From assembly GCA_015345905.1 (NCBI GenBank), contig JADDTR010000004.1, forward strand, positions 1,302,001-1,366,000: DNA of 64,000 bases, given 5' to 3'. The position numbers and the translations under genes are program-made. Of this stretch, positions 1-11,615 are shown one piece after another. The DNA is from Aotearoamyces nothofagi. Lineage: Eukaryota > Ascomycota > Leotiomycetes > Leotiales > Tympanidaceae. Below the pieces are notes generated by a model. It did not search any database. It was given only the letters and a program-made list of their open reading frames with translations, and was not told the origin of the DNA. Every line of letters starts with the position of its first letter. Positions within the stretch are counted from its first letter, which is position 1.

Positions 1-1229
1 GCAGCTCTTTTCCATGTCATTGAAAAAGAGTTAGAATGGCGAAAAGCACACGGCCAGTTAGAAGGGTTCGATACTATGAAGACATTCAAGCCACTCGTTG
101 CAGTTGGGGCAGCTCACCCACTGGAAGATGAGCTCTTGATGGCCGACTATTTCCGTATGTTTCCAACATCAGCCAAGAAATAAAACAAATCTAATTAAAC
201 AATATAGACGGAAAAGATGGCCTTGGAGGTGTCCACGACAGCGTTGGTGCTCTATTATAATAACGTTTGAGACTGACATCGCGCTAACGACATCAGCATC
301 CACATCTATCACCTTCCGATACATGGAAAACTTTATTTAAGCCACTTCCACCAAACGCCACTGCAGCTGAGATAGCTGAGGCTCGTGATGTAGTTCCCTC
401 AAAGTCTTTTACCGCTTCCCAGGAGGTGGCGCACAAGGAGATCCTTCGGCTTTTGCGCGAGAACCCCCGTGATACCATCACCATTGTTGCCGTAGGCCCA
501 CTAACGAACCTTGCTCTAGCTGCGTCGGAGGACCCAGAGACATTCCTCAAAGTCAAAGAAGTCGTTGTTATGGGAGGTGCAGTCGATCGCGAAGGCAACA
601 TTACCCCAGTAGCTGAATTCAACACATACGCGGATGCTGTAGCTACCGCTCGTGTATTTGCACTGACTTCACCAACACCAGCGTCTACAATGCCCCCAGC
701 TCCCGCTGGCCTAGCAATTTTGCCTCCTTACCCTGAGAAGCTATCCAGACAGCTGAAGCTGACACTCTTCCCACTTGATATTACCAGCCCCCACCAGCTG
801 ATTAAGTCATCCTTCGACCAGAAGCTTTTACCTCTTGTCAAAGCTGGCAGCCCTCTGGCGGAGTGGGTCTCCGTTTTCATGGGCAGAACTTTTGAAAGGA
901 TAAATTCGTTGAATGGCAGTGTGGATCCTGGACTGTCCCTGCATGACCCGTTGTGTATTTGGTATATGCTCAGTAGGTCTTCCCCTGCATGGATGGGACC
1001 TCCGAAAGGCCTCGAAGACATACGGGTAGAAACTACAGGACAGTGGACTCGCGGGATGCATGTGGTGGATCACCGTAATAGAATCAGGGCCAAGAGCGAT
1101 GGTAATGAAATTCCAGGCGACGATTTTGGCTGGCTCAGCGCCGTTCGTGGCAATAGAATCAACAGGATCGTAAGCTCACCAGGTGAAGATGCATTCGGGC
1201 ATTATCTTCTCGAACGTATCTTTGGTTAG
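1..1229 (+). CDS. Inosine-uridine-preferring nucleoside hydrolase, 5' end outside window
   Basis: Exons 1..154, 208..242 and 297..1229 give 373 visible residues; the beginning of the gene, with the family's DxDxxxDD calcium-binding motif, lies before the window. Such enzymes hydrolyse the N-glycosidic bond of ribonucleosides in purine/pyrimidine salvage. Seen: HGKDGLGG (the family's G-x-DGLG segment) formed exactly across the first splice, then HPHLSP, the block TITIVAVGPLTNLALA, VVVMGGAV, EFNTYAD and a late LHDPLC motif. Intron 155..207 has a GTATGT donor and a CTAAT branch point. Intron 243..296 has a weaker GTTGGT donor but a good CTAAC branch, and its removal restores continuous homology. 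It converges on LSM8. The first residues in the window are internal, not a start. Family call is firm; substrate is not known. Confidence 0.93.
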
Positions 1230-1595
1230 CACGATTACTAGTACCTTAGCAGAATTTAGTAAATATTTTAGACTTCATATTTATGCCTTAATGCTAGATA
1301 CATGAATATATCTATTATACAATATACGAAATCAAAGACTTTCTAGATGCAATGTTCTACGGGATTCTGGGCACTCCAGCGTTCAATACAACAAATTTGA
1401 GACAGCCTTTCAGATTCTATCTTTCATGGGATTCTATGTTGTAAGAGCCGAAGGGGTCCACCTCCTTCCCAATTCAAAGTCCCTCTTCCCATATCCTGCC
1501 AAAACGCCAAAACGAGCCATCTTTTCCTCGCCCATATTCCGATGTCTCGCATCTTCTCATCAAAGCATCTTCAGTATCCTTTCAAGCCATATTCA
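1230..1595. other. Convergent intergenic stretch
   Basis: 3' flanks of the nucleoside hydrolase (+) and LSM8 (-). AT-rich to about 1330. I see no gene here. Confidence 0.7.
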
Positions 1596-2068
1596 TCACG
1601 AATGCTTCACGCCTCCAATGACTGCTCCTCTGACCTCACCCCAGTTGATGCTATCGTCTAATTCTTCGTCCACCAATCCTACCACGGCTACATTATCGCC
1701 TCTTATAAGATACAACCCATGTTCTACCTCCATCGAGGGCTCGTCATCTTCTGGAGGCCTTATGATTCTCTCGTGCGTTTGCGATAGCACCTGAAGTTGA
1801 TTCAAATAAGCACATGCCAAAAACATCTCCTCTGACCTGAATCGACCATATATATCCATAGTCCATGTGGGAAAATTGAAGGTGCTCACCAAATTGGTCA
1901 TCTGGTCGCAACTAAGTAGCGTTCCGATCAGGGTCCGCGAGTCGCACGTCAAAACAACCACTTTCTCTATCCAGCTGTCAGAATGCTTTGTAAGCCTTGC
2001 CAACGTTTGAGCAGGGGCAAGGTGAAGCTTGGAGGGGACTCACTATCAACGTAGTGATGAAGAGACAT
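1596..2068 (-). CDS. lsm8: U6 snRNA-associated Sm-like protein LSm8
   Basis: Exons 2068..2044, 1966..1890 and 1790..1596 encode 98 aa, the usual Lsm8 length. It forms the nuclear Lsm2-8 ring that binds the U6 snRNA 3' end for splicing. The spliced protein starts MSLHHYVDKKVVVLTCDSRT and continues DQMTNLVLSQTHERIIR, then GLYLIRGDNVAVVG (Sm2 motif) and DSINWGEVRGAVIG. The first intron is 2043..1967. The second, 1889..1791, is 99 bp, in phase and free of stops, so it can be misread as coding; removing it joins NL to VLSQTHERIIR exactly as in Lsm8 proteins. It is divergent from the rhomboid gene. Confidence 0.95.
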
Positions 2069-2401
2069 TGCGAGAGCGCTCGCTGCCGGCTATCGCGGCG
2101 AAAAATGAAGGTTAGGACACTATGATAAGATACGACTATTCAAAGAAGAAGAAGTTGCCTAGTTGGATTTGGTTGGAGAGAGTTGATTAGTTTGAGCTTG
2201 CCATTTTGATATTTTGGAGTGGGACGCGAATGGGACCGAATTTGGCGTTGAAGCTTTATATGGTCCGTGCACTCGGATTTCACGCTGCCGCGATTATGGG
2301 ATTGAGAATCGTGTGTTTGAACAATTTCCCAACTTTCAAGCCCCTCGTGGCTTCAGACGGTCTCTTTTGTGTATAATTTATAATATGGCCCAGTGGAAGA
2401 A
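2069..2401. promoter_or_regulatory. Shared upstream region of lsm8 and rhomboid gene
   Basis: 333 bp separate the start codons of two divergently read genes, so both promoters must lie in or near this interval. I see no strong TATA box. Confidence 0.5.
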
Positions 2402-4069
2402 ATGAATTCGTTATGGCCAGCGACCTCGCGCATCTATTGCAGCGGTTCGAGACCTATCCTAAAATGCCGGAATATCAATGGCTTCATCGGACAACTTACT
2501 AGAACTCCTCGCCTTTATTCTATATGCTCGACACCCCTTTGCCGGAAAACCACAATTCCATTAAATATATCTCCCACTCGTCGTTCAAATTGGCCGGTGG
2601 CCAGGCAGACAATATCGGCGCTCCAACACATCATACGAACATATGCGACTTCTCGAGTCATCACCCGATACGAAGATGTTCCTGAGGACTATAAGGATGG
2701 AGATGGACTATCGTTTCGGCAAGGATATCTATCACAAGATGAAGCTACAAGTATCTTTGGGCGCGGCATAGATGCTGGTACCGCGAATCGGATTTTAAGA
2801 GTTGTACATGGCCGGCGGGTTGCGGGGACTCTGGCAGACCCATCTTTGTCAGCGCCTATATCGGGTTACGATGAAAGAATGAAAGCCATTGCGCTGACAT
2901 GGTTACGCAGAAACGTGCCGGTTGATGAAGAAGAGTCCGCAGGATTGAGAGCAGAACTGGAGCTTGCTGCAATGGAGGCAGAAATATTGTCAGATAGCAC
3001 GCGATTAGGTATCTATAAACCTAATAGCAGGGAGGCCAAGAAAGTTAAGAAGGGCAAAAATAGCGTATACGGCGCAAGTGGGCTTGATGCCATACGGAAG
3101 GCGCACGAGAAGCGACTTGACGAGCAGGAAGCTGCAAAGAAGAAACCAAAAAGCCAAGCTGATGAGATCCGGCAGAACACTGGCACGCTGGTAACGCAAG
3201 ACCTTCGTTCTCGTGTTGAGCTCAGGAGAAAGGGAGAGAACCCTTGGTTGCAGCACTACTTAGATCGAGCAAAAGTTCTTCCGGACGTCCCTCCTGAGAT
3301 GTCACACTGGCAACGACTGTGGCCATCAGGCCTTGTCACCTTACTGGTCGTTGGAGGATCGATCGCATTTGCATCTGCCTACACACCTCCAGACCCATCC
3401 GCCAGGTTATGGCCAGATATGCCTCCAGCAGCTGCAACACTCATCTCAATCATCCTAGCCAACACTATGGTCTTCGCGGCTTGGCGTGTCCCACCGGCTT
3501 TCCGACTCTTGAATAAATATTTTTTAAGTGTTCCAGGATATCCTCGTGCACTAGGTGTGCTAGGAAATGTATTCTCACATCAATCCTCAAGCCATTTGCT
3601 CGTAAATATGGCCGTTCTCTGGTATATTGGCACTCGTCTTCATGATGATGTCGGACGTGCCAACTTCCTCGCTCTGTTCTTCTCCGCTGGTGTTACAGCA
3701 TCACTGGTCTCGCTAGCCGCCTTTACTCTGCGCAAAAACTTTGTTACATCCTCCCTTGGCGCATCGGGTGCAATCGCCGGCGTCACAGCAGCATATTTAT
3801 GGCTCCATGGCAATGAGTACTTTAAGGTGCTCTGGTTGCCTCCTGACCCAATGCCCGGCATTCCTGGGGCTGTGGTTCTTGGGGTCATCATATTGATGGA
3901 GATTTCCGGGCTCATGAGAGGTTGGAAAGTTGGCACCAAGTTTGATCACTATGCGCACTTGGGAGGTTATGCTACAGGTATAGCGGGGGGAGAAATTTTC
4001 AAACGTGCGAGAAATCAGCGGAAGAAGCTTGACATAGAAAGGAGGAAGAAATTCCTAGGGTTAGTGTAG
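2402..4069 (+). CDS. pcp1: Mitochondrial rhomboid serine protease (Pcp1/Rbd1/PARL type)
   Basis: Single exon, 555 aa from the first in-frame ATG. Rhomboids cut substrates inside membranes; the mitochondrial fungal enzyme processes Mgm1/OPA1-type dynamin and cytochrome c peroxidase (family knowledge). Seen: an Arg/Ser-rich N-terminus suitable as mitochondrial presequence (roughly residues 1-85); a charged middle region; then a hydrophobic domain from about residue 310. The Ser-His pair is clear: S455 in GASGAIAG and H519 in DHYAHLGGYATG. The SHLLVNMAVLW segment precedes the catalytic core, as in rhomboids. The first TM helix (WPSGLVTLLVVGGSIAFAS) fits the 1+6 topology of mitochondrial rhomboids. 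A lysine-rich tail ends the protein. Confidence 0.94.
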   Translation: MNSLWPATSRIYCSGSRPILKCRNINGFIGQLTRTPRLYSICSTPLCRKTTIPLNISPTRRSNWPVARQTISALQHIIRTYATSRVITRYEDVPEDYKDGDGLSFRQGYLSQDEATSIFGRGIDAGTANRILRVVHGRRVAGTLADPSLSAPISGYDERMKAIALTWLRRNVPVDEEESAGLRAELELAAMEAEILSDSTRLGIYKPNSREAKKVKKGKNSVYGASGLDAIRKAHEKRLDEQEAAKKKPKSQADEIRQNTGTLVTQDLRSRVELRRKGENPWLQHYLDRAKVLPDVPPEMSHWQRLWPSGLVTLLVVGGSIAFASAYTPPDPSARLWPDMPPAAATLISIILANTMVFAAWRVPPAFRLLNKYFLSVPGYPRALGVLGNVFSHQSSSHLLVNMAVLWYIGTRLHDDVGRANFLALFFSAGVTASLVSLAAFTLRKNFVTSSLGASGAIAGVTAAYLWLHGNEYFKVLWLPPDPMPGIPGAVVLGVIILMEISGLMRGWKVGTKFDHYAHLGGYATGIAGGEIFKRARNQRKKLDIERRKKFLGLV

Positions 4070-5037
4070 GATTAAGCTGTTGTGTTGATAAAGTTACGAT
4101 GTCTATCATGAATACTGTATATGAATATTGTGTTAGTCGATACTTATAATGGGATGGGGGCCGAGGGGCCGAGAGGCCGAGGGCCTTTGTCGTCATAGAG
4201 AGCACGCCCGGTGATAGCACTTGCAGGGATGACATAGATAGATGAATTAGAGATTTTGAGAGCCGTCAATGCTCAGATCTACAGTGCCTTTCTTTGTAAA
4301 TATGAATCTAGCTACAGTACATACTGTGCTGTATGTAATTCTAGCTCGTCTCATTGGTGGTGACATGAATATCGGACCCACTGAATTATTTATGACGTCC
4401 TATCGAACTTTGCTGGTTATCAGCACAGTCAAAAAATGTAAACAGAAAAGAACAGTCCGATAACTCAGAATTTCATGTCTATAAGTGTAGATAAACTAGA
4501 AATAAAGGCATGGCTAAATATAATGTTACAATTGCCATCCCATGATGGGTGTACCCTGGTAACGCGTCGCCGCCGACATGGTGAACAACAAAATAATTGG
4601 CCGCCATTGAATTGGTACTGGCTAGTCGTCTGTACCTGCACTTGTACAACGTCCACTTAAAGACCCTTGGCTGACCGTGTCTTGGCAAGAATTATTCCAA
4701 GTTTCGGTTTGCGATGTTGAGTATTGTAAATACCCAGACGAGACTCAAACATCAGTGTTTAATTGTGCGATTGCTAATATAGTAATTCTCGTTGGTGATC
4801 AGAAACAAGCTCATTTCCACTCCTCTCCACCCACCCAAGCACAACCTCGCAAGATTACAGCTTCTGGTGCTTGTGTCGCCCCTTTTCAGCTGCAATCAAC
4901 ACTGCAATCTGCCTACCAATTGCTTTGCAAGCCAAACACCTCTCTAGAGTTTGGTTACGACCCTTTGCTCCTACGAAGCTTCAAAGCTGAGCGCCCATAC
5001 CGCAACCGACATTTGGAGTCCACAAGAATCGCGCCCA
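4070..5037. other. Intergenic region upstream of PhoD-like gene
   Basis: 968 bp with no credible gene; short open frames only. The last few hundred bases are probably promoter and leader of the PhoD-like gene. Confidence 0.6.
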
Positions 5038-8000
5038 ATGGCCAAACACCTTAAAGATGATATCCTTTATGGCCGCGACCACACAGATGCGCATGCCTCG
5101 GCCAACCGCTGGCGCCATCAAGAATCAAGTTCTTTCGCAAAACATGCTGCGGCCATCGATGAGCCGAAGAGGGTGCGCGCCGAAGGACAGCCAGGTGGAG
5201 GCGTTTCGGATCTTGCTGATTTCTTGAATCAAGATCGCGTCGACTACAAGGGACGCCCCGGATCAAAGGGAAATCATCAACCAATTCTGGTCGGTGGAGA
5301 AAATGGAACTGCGGATGTGCATATTGAGCCGGCGGAAATTGAAAATGGAGTGGACATACAGGATCATGATGGTATCTCTGCAGTATCAAGAGGAGAGCCC
5401 GTGGATGCTAGAGAAGTTAGATGTGGACCCTTGCTGAATTATAGGCGTATGGATGGTTCAACCTGGTTTGGAAGTGTTTTGATTGTCACAAGAGGCGGCC
5501 ATAGTGAGGAACCGGATTTTGTGCCCTTGTTAAAGCTTCGCAAAGCTAGGGCGCTGCAGGTCAATAGCCACAATTCGAATCGCGAAAGTACAAATATCGT
5601 TAATGGCGTGGACTATAATGGGTTTTCATTTGGCACAGGCTACCAAGCCGGCTCTACTCCTAGGAATCAGAATTCTATTAACGACGGACACAAAGATGTC
5701 CAGAATGATGAAATAGTGACAGTCGAAGGAGTCAAACTCTATTCTGACCTGCGAAACGTATTTTGGAGGTTTGCAATAGCTGTTGAAATGACAACAGAAG
5801 AGGTACATTGGGAATATGAAATCCCTGGCCTCCATTTCTTGGAGGGCGAAAAGGACGACAAACAGAGTTTCTTTGTGCCAGCTATCACCGAATCTATGAG
5901 AATTATGTTCTATAGTTGCAACGGCTTCTCTGTTGGCACCGATGAGGAGGCTTATAGCGGGGCATGCTTGTGGAATGATGTTCAGAGAGTTCACAAGGAG
6001 ACTCCTTTCCATGTTATGTGAGTTCCCAGAATGGCGATATCCGTCCGGTTGTTCGCACTACACACTGCTCAAACCTCATATTGCGACCATTGATCATATA
6101 CTAACAATGTCAGGATTGGTGGTGGTGATCAGATCTATAATGATGGTGTAAGAGTGGGTAAAGGGCCATTAAGAGAATGGACCAATATTGGAAACCTGCA
6201 CAAGAGGCGTGATTATCCATTCCCGGACAAGCTACGAAGGTCATGCGATGATTATTATGTTTCAAACTATATTAGATGGTAAGAATGGATAGTGCATTTC
6301 TCTATATTACTATATATCGTGTTTGTCGTCGTTACGCTTAAGTGATGCTAACTACGATGTAGGTATTCTACGGAGCCGTTCTGTGGCGCAAATGGTCAAA
6401 TACCCCAGTTAAATCTGTGGGATGATCATGATGTAAGTCCTCAGCTGTTAGAAATTTCTTACTCTACTGACTATTTAGATCATTGACGGATTTGGGTCAT
6501 ATGTACACCACTTTATGCAATGTGATGTATTTAGAGGTATAGGTGGTGTAGCTTACAAATACTATCTTCTATTCCAACATCATATTCCCCCTCCAGTTTC
6601 AACATATACAACAGGTATGATTTAAATCTTGAATTATGAGCTCTAATACTAATTTATTCTACAGATGCACCGCAGACGGCTACTAATGATGGTACCGGAG
6701 TGGGTGTCGACCCAGCACAAACCAAAGACACTTACGTTTTGCAGAACCAGGAAGAAGATCCAAGCTATATAATAGGCCATTCTCCAGGACCATATGTGGC
6801 TGAACATTCAAGAAGTATCTATGCTAGACTTGGTGCGAGAATCGCTTTCTTTGGTTTGGACGCTCGAACAGAACGTACAAGAAGGCAGGTTAATTATCCC
6901 GAAACATACGATTTGATATGGGCACGTCTGCGGAAAGAGCTTGGTGCTGCTGCATCCTCGCAGAGTCCTATAAAGCACCTCGTCGTTCTTCTTGGCATTC
7001 CAATAGCCTATCCGGTAAGGAGTTATTGATAATGGGTCAGCCTCATAAGCTAATCTGCTATAGCGACTTACATGGTTGGAAAATATCTTCTCGAGTCCAA
7101 TGATGGGTCCTATTAAATTTCTTAATAAGAGGTTTGGTGTTGGCATGTTGAACCCTCTGGAAGCACCTTACTGTGACCCCACTGACGAATTGTAGCTGGT
7201 GGATTTATCAATCACTTTGATGGCAGTGTTGATCTCTTAGATGATCTCGATGATCATTACACTTCTCGAACGCATAAGAAAGAGCGTCACGAGTTAGTAA
7301 TAGGACTTCAGAAACTTGCTGAAGACTTTGAGGTTCGCGTCACAATTCTTAGCGGCGACGTGCATCTCGCAGCTCTTGGGCGATTCTATTCTAACCCAGA
7401 ACTTGAAATCCCTGTTGTGGCTGATCATCGATATATGGTCAACGTCATTTCTTCTGCGATCGTCAATAAACCTCCCCCGCCTGTTAGTCTTCTCAAAGTG
7501 AATTTTCTAAGCAATTTAGCTAATTATTGCCCAAAGGCCGTTGCCAATCTACTAGCCCGACGCAACAAGCTACACCATTTAGATGATGAGACGGATGAGA
7601 CTCTGCTAAAATTGTTTGACAGAAACCCAGGCAAAGGACCTAAGACTGCCTCATCAAATCGCGTAACCATGCCCAGCCGCAATTGGGCTATGCTCACAGA
7701 GAATTCTCCCGCTGCGGCATCTCGCCCCAACACTACTGATCAAAACGACGGCGCTTCGAACTCATCACATGGCATAAACGGCACCAATGGCATTGCACAG
7801 AGCATTGCCGCCAAAGATCCGTCCAGTGATTTGAATAGTGTACACGAGGCAACTGGAAAGGATGGCCATTACCCCCTTGGTCCAGGTGAGATGAATGCAG
7901 GAACAAAAAATCGTGCAGCGAGTGAGATGCATGGGCACCATGGAGATGGGAGTCTGGACATCGCCATCAGAGTGGAGAAAGATCAGCATGATAAGGCAGG

Positions 8001-8160
8001 TCAAACGCAGCCATATGGTCTGTGGGTTCCCGTACTCAAGCTTACAGGCGATGAGGCGAAGAAGATTAGTAAGAAAGATGTGATTGAGAATCTCGCTCAT
8101 TCAGCTGTAGCAGATGGAGAACAGTTTGCGAAGTCAATCTCATCAAGGATTCACAGTTAA
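5038..8160 (+). CDS. PhoD-like metallophosphatase
   Basis: Seven exons: 5038..6017, 6114..6278, 6363..6432, 6479..6614, 6665..7014, 7064..7136, 7196..8160; 912 aa. PhoD-type enzymes are metal-dependent phosphomonoesterases/phosphodiesterases; fungal relatives are large and mostly uncharacterised. Seen: GGGDQIYNDG around D332, LWDDHD at about 400-405, SGDVH at 644-648, three expected metal-site blocks, and FDGSVDLLDDLDDHY before the last. The first ~300 residues are low-complexity and acidic, and the last ~200 (after NPPPPVS...) look disordered; no signal peptide is evident. All six introns follow fungal rules; the sixth (7137..7195) has a weaker GTGTTG donor. The start is the first ATG in the frame. 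Single-protein function is unknown. Confidence 0.92.
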
Positions 8161-8774
8161 TGAGGGGTCTTTGGCCTGGTGAACTATAAATGTTTTGAAT
8201 ATTGTAAGTTTAGAAAAGGGCGATTCAATGTAATGAAGCTAGGATTAGAAGCACTGATGACAATATCGTGGGATCCTAAGACAAGCAAAAAAGCTCTAAT
8301 TTGAGGAAATTGAGACCAGAAAGATCTCTTTTAGAATAAAAAGATATGTACTGGAAATATCCACAGCATCCTCAGATAACTACTCTTTCATAGAACCCGA
8401 ACCAGCATCGACTTCTGGTAAAGCAATGATATACAGTCAGAATATCCTCGATCGATGTCAATCACTCCAGGCACGTGTCGGACATCCGGGCACGCCGGGA
8501 GTCCAACGATAAGATAAGGCGCGGCCACCTCCGGATTCCTACTTATCAGCCACATCGAGCGCGCCAATTATATTGTCGAAGAAGCGCTGGGGCAACTCGG
8601 ATAACACCTATCCACGAGTGGCATTAAGGTTTTTATCATATTCCGTTAGAATGGGGATATCAAAGCCAAAGAATGGGGTATTCTTACAAGAGGTATAATA
8701 TCAACGTCTGGCCATATAAATAGAGAAGCAAGACAGCAAGACAGCAATACATCAACCACCCCCACCCTGCAACA
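8161..8774. other. Intergenic region with promoter of the 2OG oxygenase
   Basis: 614 bp without a gene; contains a TATA box close to the downstream start codon. Confidence 0.6.
8715..8722 (+). promoter_or_regulatory. TATA box of the 2OG oxygenase gene
   Basis: TATAAATA, a perfect TATAWAWR match, 60 bp before the ATG at 8775. A clean TATA box suggests a regulated rather than constitutive gene (inference). Confidence 0.55.
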
Positions 8775-9890
8775 ATGACAGTACCCGACCCGCAACCCCA
8801 AATCATAATCCCCACCATTGACATTGCACCCTATATCCGGTCTCCTCTTTCGATTGATGGGCTGAAAGTTGTAGCAGCAGTGCAGCAAGCATGTACCAGC
8901 ACAGGCTTCTTCCAGATCACCGGCCACGGCGTCTCGCATGAGTTGCAGGACAAGGCCGTCGCGGGCGCCGCAGCCTTCTTTGCCCTGCCGCTGGACGAGA
9001 AGAAGAAGCTGGATCGCAATAGCGGTGATGGGCCGAGCAATCGTGGGTATGAGGTTCTAGGGGCGCAGGCGTTGGAAAAGGGGCAGAAAGGTGCAGACTT
9101 GAAGGAGGTGAGCGAGGATTTTGTTATTTACTACTCCCCACCAAGCCCTTTTGTTTTCCGGAGCTCTGACTTATATATTCTGGGAACGCTATGTGATCAT
9201 GGAAGAGAGGATGGTAGATGGCTAAATCTTATCCTATAACAGGGCTTCTACGTCTCTTCCAACCTCTCCAAATCCCACCCCCTCGCACAAGCACATCCGA
9301 AATTCCTCGGGCCCAATCGCTGGCCGCCACCAGAGCTCCTTCCCTACTCCCTCTTCCGCGACCCGATGGAAGAATACCACGCCCAGGTTCTCGCCGTCGC
9401 CCACACCATGATGTCCATCATCGCCTCTGGCATGCCGTACGGGCCTCGCATATTCGACCACTTCATGTCCAACCTTCCCCTCGCCGTGCTGCGCCCCCTG
9501 CACTACCCGCCCTCACCAGAGGCTCATATCGGCGCTGGCGCACATACGGATTTCGGCGCCATCACGCTGCTGCTGCAAGACGGCAACCCGGGGCTGCAGG
9601 TCAGGAACCCGGAGACGGGAGAGTGGATCGATGTGCCGCCGAACAGGGACGCGTATGTGGTGAATATTGGCGATATGCTGCAGATTTGGACAAAGGGGTT
9701 GTATAGGAGCACGCTGCATAGGGTCATCAATGGCCCGAATAAGGATCGGTATAGTATTCCTTTTTTCTATGATGGAAATCTGGAGTGTGAGTTGAGGCCG
9801 TTCGACGGGAGCATATTGGAGGGTGATGTCAAGACTGTAGAAGATCATTTGAAAGAACGCTTTGCTAGCACGTACTTTGCCAAAGCCTGA
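8775..9890 (+). CDS. 2-oxoglutarate/Fe(II) dioxygenase, isopenicillin-N-synthase-like
   Basis: Exons 8775..9107 and 9243..9890; 326 aa. Non-haem iron enzymes of this family hydroxylate, desaturate or cyclise small molecules using 2-oxoglutarate. Seen: N-terminal DIOX_N block (IPTIDIAPYI, TGFFQITGHGV), then the iron triad H212-x-D214 in HTDFGAIT and H270 in STLHRV, with R280 in RYSIPFF for the 2-oxoglutarate carboxylate. The intron 9108..9242 (GTGAGC...CAG) is needed: without it the frame stops soon after the splice site, and joining gives DLKEGFYVSSNL as in relatives. No targeting signal is apparent. It ends 96 bp from the convergent GH5 gene. Substrate cannot be told. Confidence 0.95.
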
Positions 9891-9986
9891 GATCAGATCT
9901 ATATAAACTATAGATGATGGTTCCTCAAATAGAAGCGAGCATTTCTATTGCTCATAATGCTCATCAAGCCGTTATATACCTGTGAT

Positions 9987-11615
9987 CTAGATTGCAACAG
10001 CGCTATTAAATGCACCAACACCTGCCCGGAAGCCCTGCTCCCATTCCCACACGAACTCCCCGTGCTGTCCCGATTCGAGCAGCCGCTTCTTGACCCAAAT
10101 ATCCAAACAGCCAAGCTTATCTCCTCCATCGCCCGCTCTATCCCCCAGTCCACCGTCGGCACGCATCGTGAAAACCGACAACGCATCTGTGAACCCGACG
10201 TTCCACCCCTCATTATATCGTCCATGCTCGAAGCGCTTCCCCGGCACCGTCCTGTTCCAATAATCCTCATGCGCCCATCTCGCATCGGCAAGGAGTCTCT
10301 CCCTCTGCACCTGTGCGTTCTGAGCTCGATTCAGCACCTCTGACTTCGGCAGGAGGAGCCACGGCGGCGGCGTGATGTTTCCCTTCTTGACTTGCTCTGC
10401 GAACCCCCATTCGCCGCCATCCATCCAGTCCATCTTGAAGGTCCAGAAATACGCACCGCCAGCGCGTTGCTGCCACTTCTTGCTCTGCTCGCGACCGAAT
10501 TGGCGCACATAGCCGTCTTTCTCGGAGGCGTTGACGCGCCCCCATGTCTGTCCGTCAAGCACGCAGCTGTATTCCCCAATGACAATCTGTGCCTCGCCGT
10601 GGTCGGCGAGACTCCCTTCTTTCCCATCGAGCTCGGCCAGTTCGCCGGGGATCCGCGATATGATCTCTCCAGGCGCCTCGCTGCGGTCCTCGTCGCTGAA
10701 CGTGTAATACTTGTGCGTATCAACCACAATCGGATTCCACGGTCCTCTACCCACCTTCCTGCCATTAGTCCATGCCAGCGCGCGCCCCAGATCCCATGCA
10801 TCAGAAATGTAAATCGGCAAACTGGCATCGATTTTGCTGATCTCCCGGATCAAATCCTCGTACCATGCGTACATCCCCTTCGCATCCCATAGAGCCTCAT
10901 TCACAACCTGCAGCCCAATTACTCCGTCCACGCGTCCATGAGCAACCTCTTGCGCGATGAAAACCAGCGCCTTGGTCGCAAGTGCCATATTCTTCCTACT
11001 TCCCCAAAACTCCGCTTTCCCCGTACTGCTCCCCGAATGAGCATCACCGTTCGCCCCTCCCGGCAACGCATGCAGATCCAACAGCACCCCAATCCCAACC
11101 CCCCTCGCCCTCTGCACAAACATCTTAACAGCTTGCCACGACCCGTCATAAACAGCCGCCACGCTCTCAAACGGCGTACCCCTGCAAAACTCCCTCCCGA
11201 GGCTGAAATACCCAATCGGCAATCTGATACTCGTACACTTCGCTTCCCGCACCAGCCACTCGAGATCGGCATCACTCACCGCATTTCCCCAGTGCTGCTC
11301 CCATCTCTGTCGCGTGGCTTCGAGACCGCAGGTACGCAGGCTTGTGGATACGGCGTCGAGCTCCGACTCGCCGGGACTGTTGTCCGGGTACATGGATCCG
11401 TGCAGCCATTGCTCGAGCACGAAAATGGAGCCCAGATTCGTGCCGTGGTGGTACCGGTATCTGATGACATCGAGCGCTGTCGGGGGCCCAATTGATGGGC
11501 CCTGTGCTGAGGAGGAGCTTTGGCTCGGTGCGAGTGCTGGCTGCGGAGAGAAGGCGGGTTGCTTGTCCAGCAGTGAGGACTTGGCGGCTTTGGCCTTGTC
11601 AAAGAATTTCTTCAT
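9987..11615 (-). CDS. GH5-type glucan 1,3-beta-glucosidase-like protein, intracellular
   Basis: Single exon, 542 aa. Resembles fungal exo-beta-1,3-glucanase-like glycoside hydrolases of family 5. Seen: the barrel motif SIRLPIGYF (about 129-137), LLDLHALPGG (178-187), the acid/base pair N239-E240 in GLQVVNEALW, and the nucleophile E348 in VIGEYSCVL, followed by GAYFWTFKMDW. The first ~45 residues are lysine- and serine-rich and there is no signal peptide, so it is probably not secreted, unlike the classical Exg1 enzymes. An extra C-terminal region of ~100 residues, rich in Arg/Asp and including WNVGFTDAL, follows the barrel. The substrate is inferred from family only. Confidence 0.9.
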   Translation of the reverse strand: MKKFFDKAKAAKSSLLDKQPAFSPQPALAPSQSSSSAQGPSIGPPTALDVIRYRYHHGTNLGSIFVLEQWLHGSMYPDNSPGESELDAVSTSLRTCGLEATRQRWEQHWGNAVSDADLEWLVREAKCTSIRLPIGYFSLGREFCRGTPFESVAAVYDGSWQAVKMFVQRARGVGIGVLLDLHALPGGANGDAHSGSSTGKAEFWGSRKNMALATKALVFIAQEVAHGRVDGVIGLQVVNEALWDAKGMYAWYEDLIREISKIDASLPIYISDAWDLGRALAWTNGRKVGRGPWNPIVVDTHKYYTFSDEDRSEAPGEIISRIPGELAELDGKEGSLADHGEAQIVIGEYSCVLDGQTWGRVNASEKDGYVRQFGREQSKKWQQRAGGAYFWTFKMDWMDGGEWGFAEQVKKGNITPPPWLLLPKSEVLNRAQNAQVQRERLLADARWAHEDYWNRTVPGKRFEHGRYNEGWNVGFTDALSVFTMRADGGLGDRAGDGGDKLGCLDIWVKKRLLESGQHGEFVWEWEQGFRAGVGAFNSAVAI

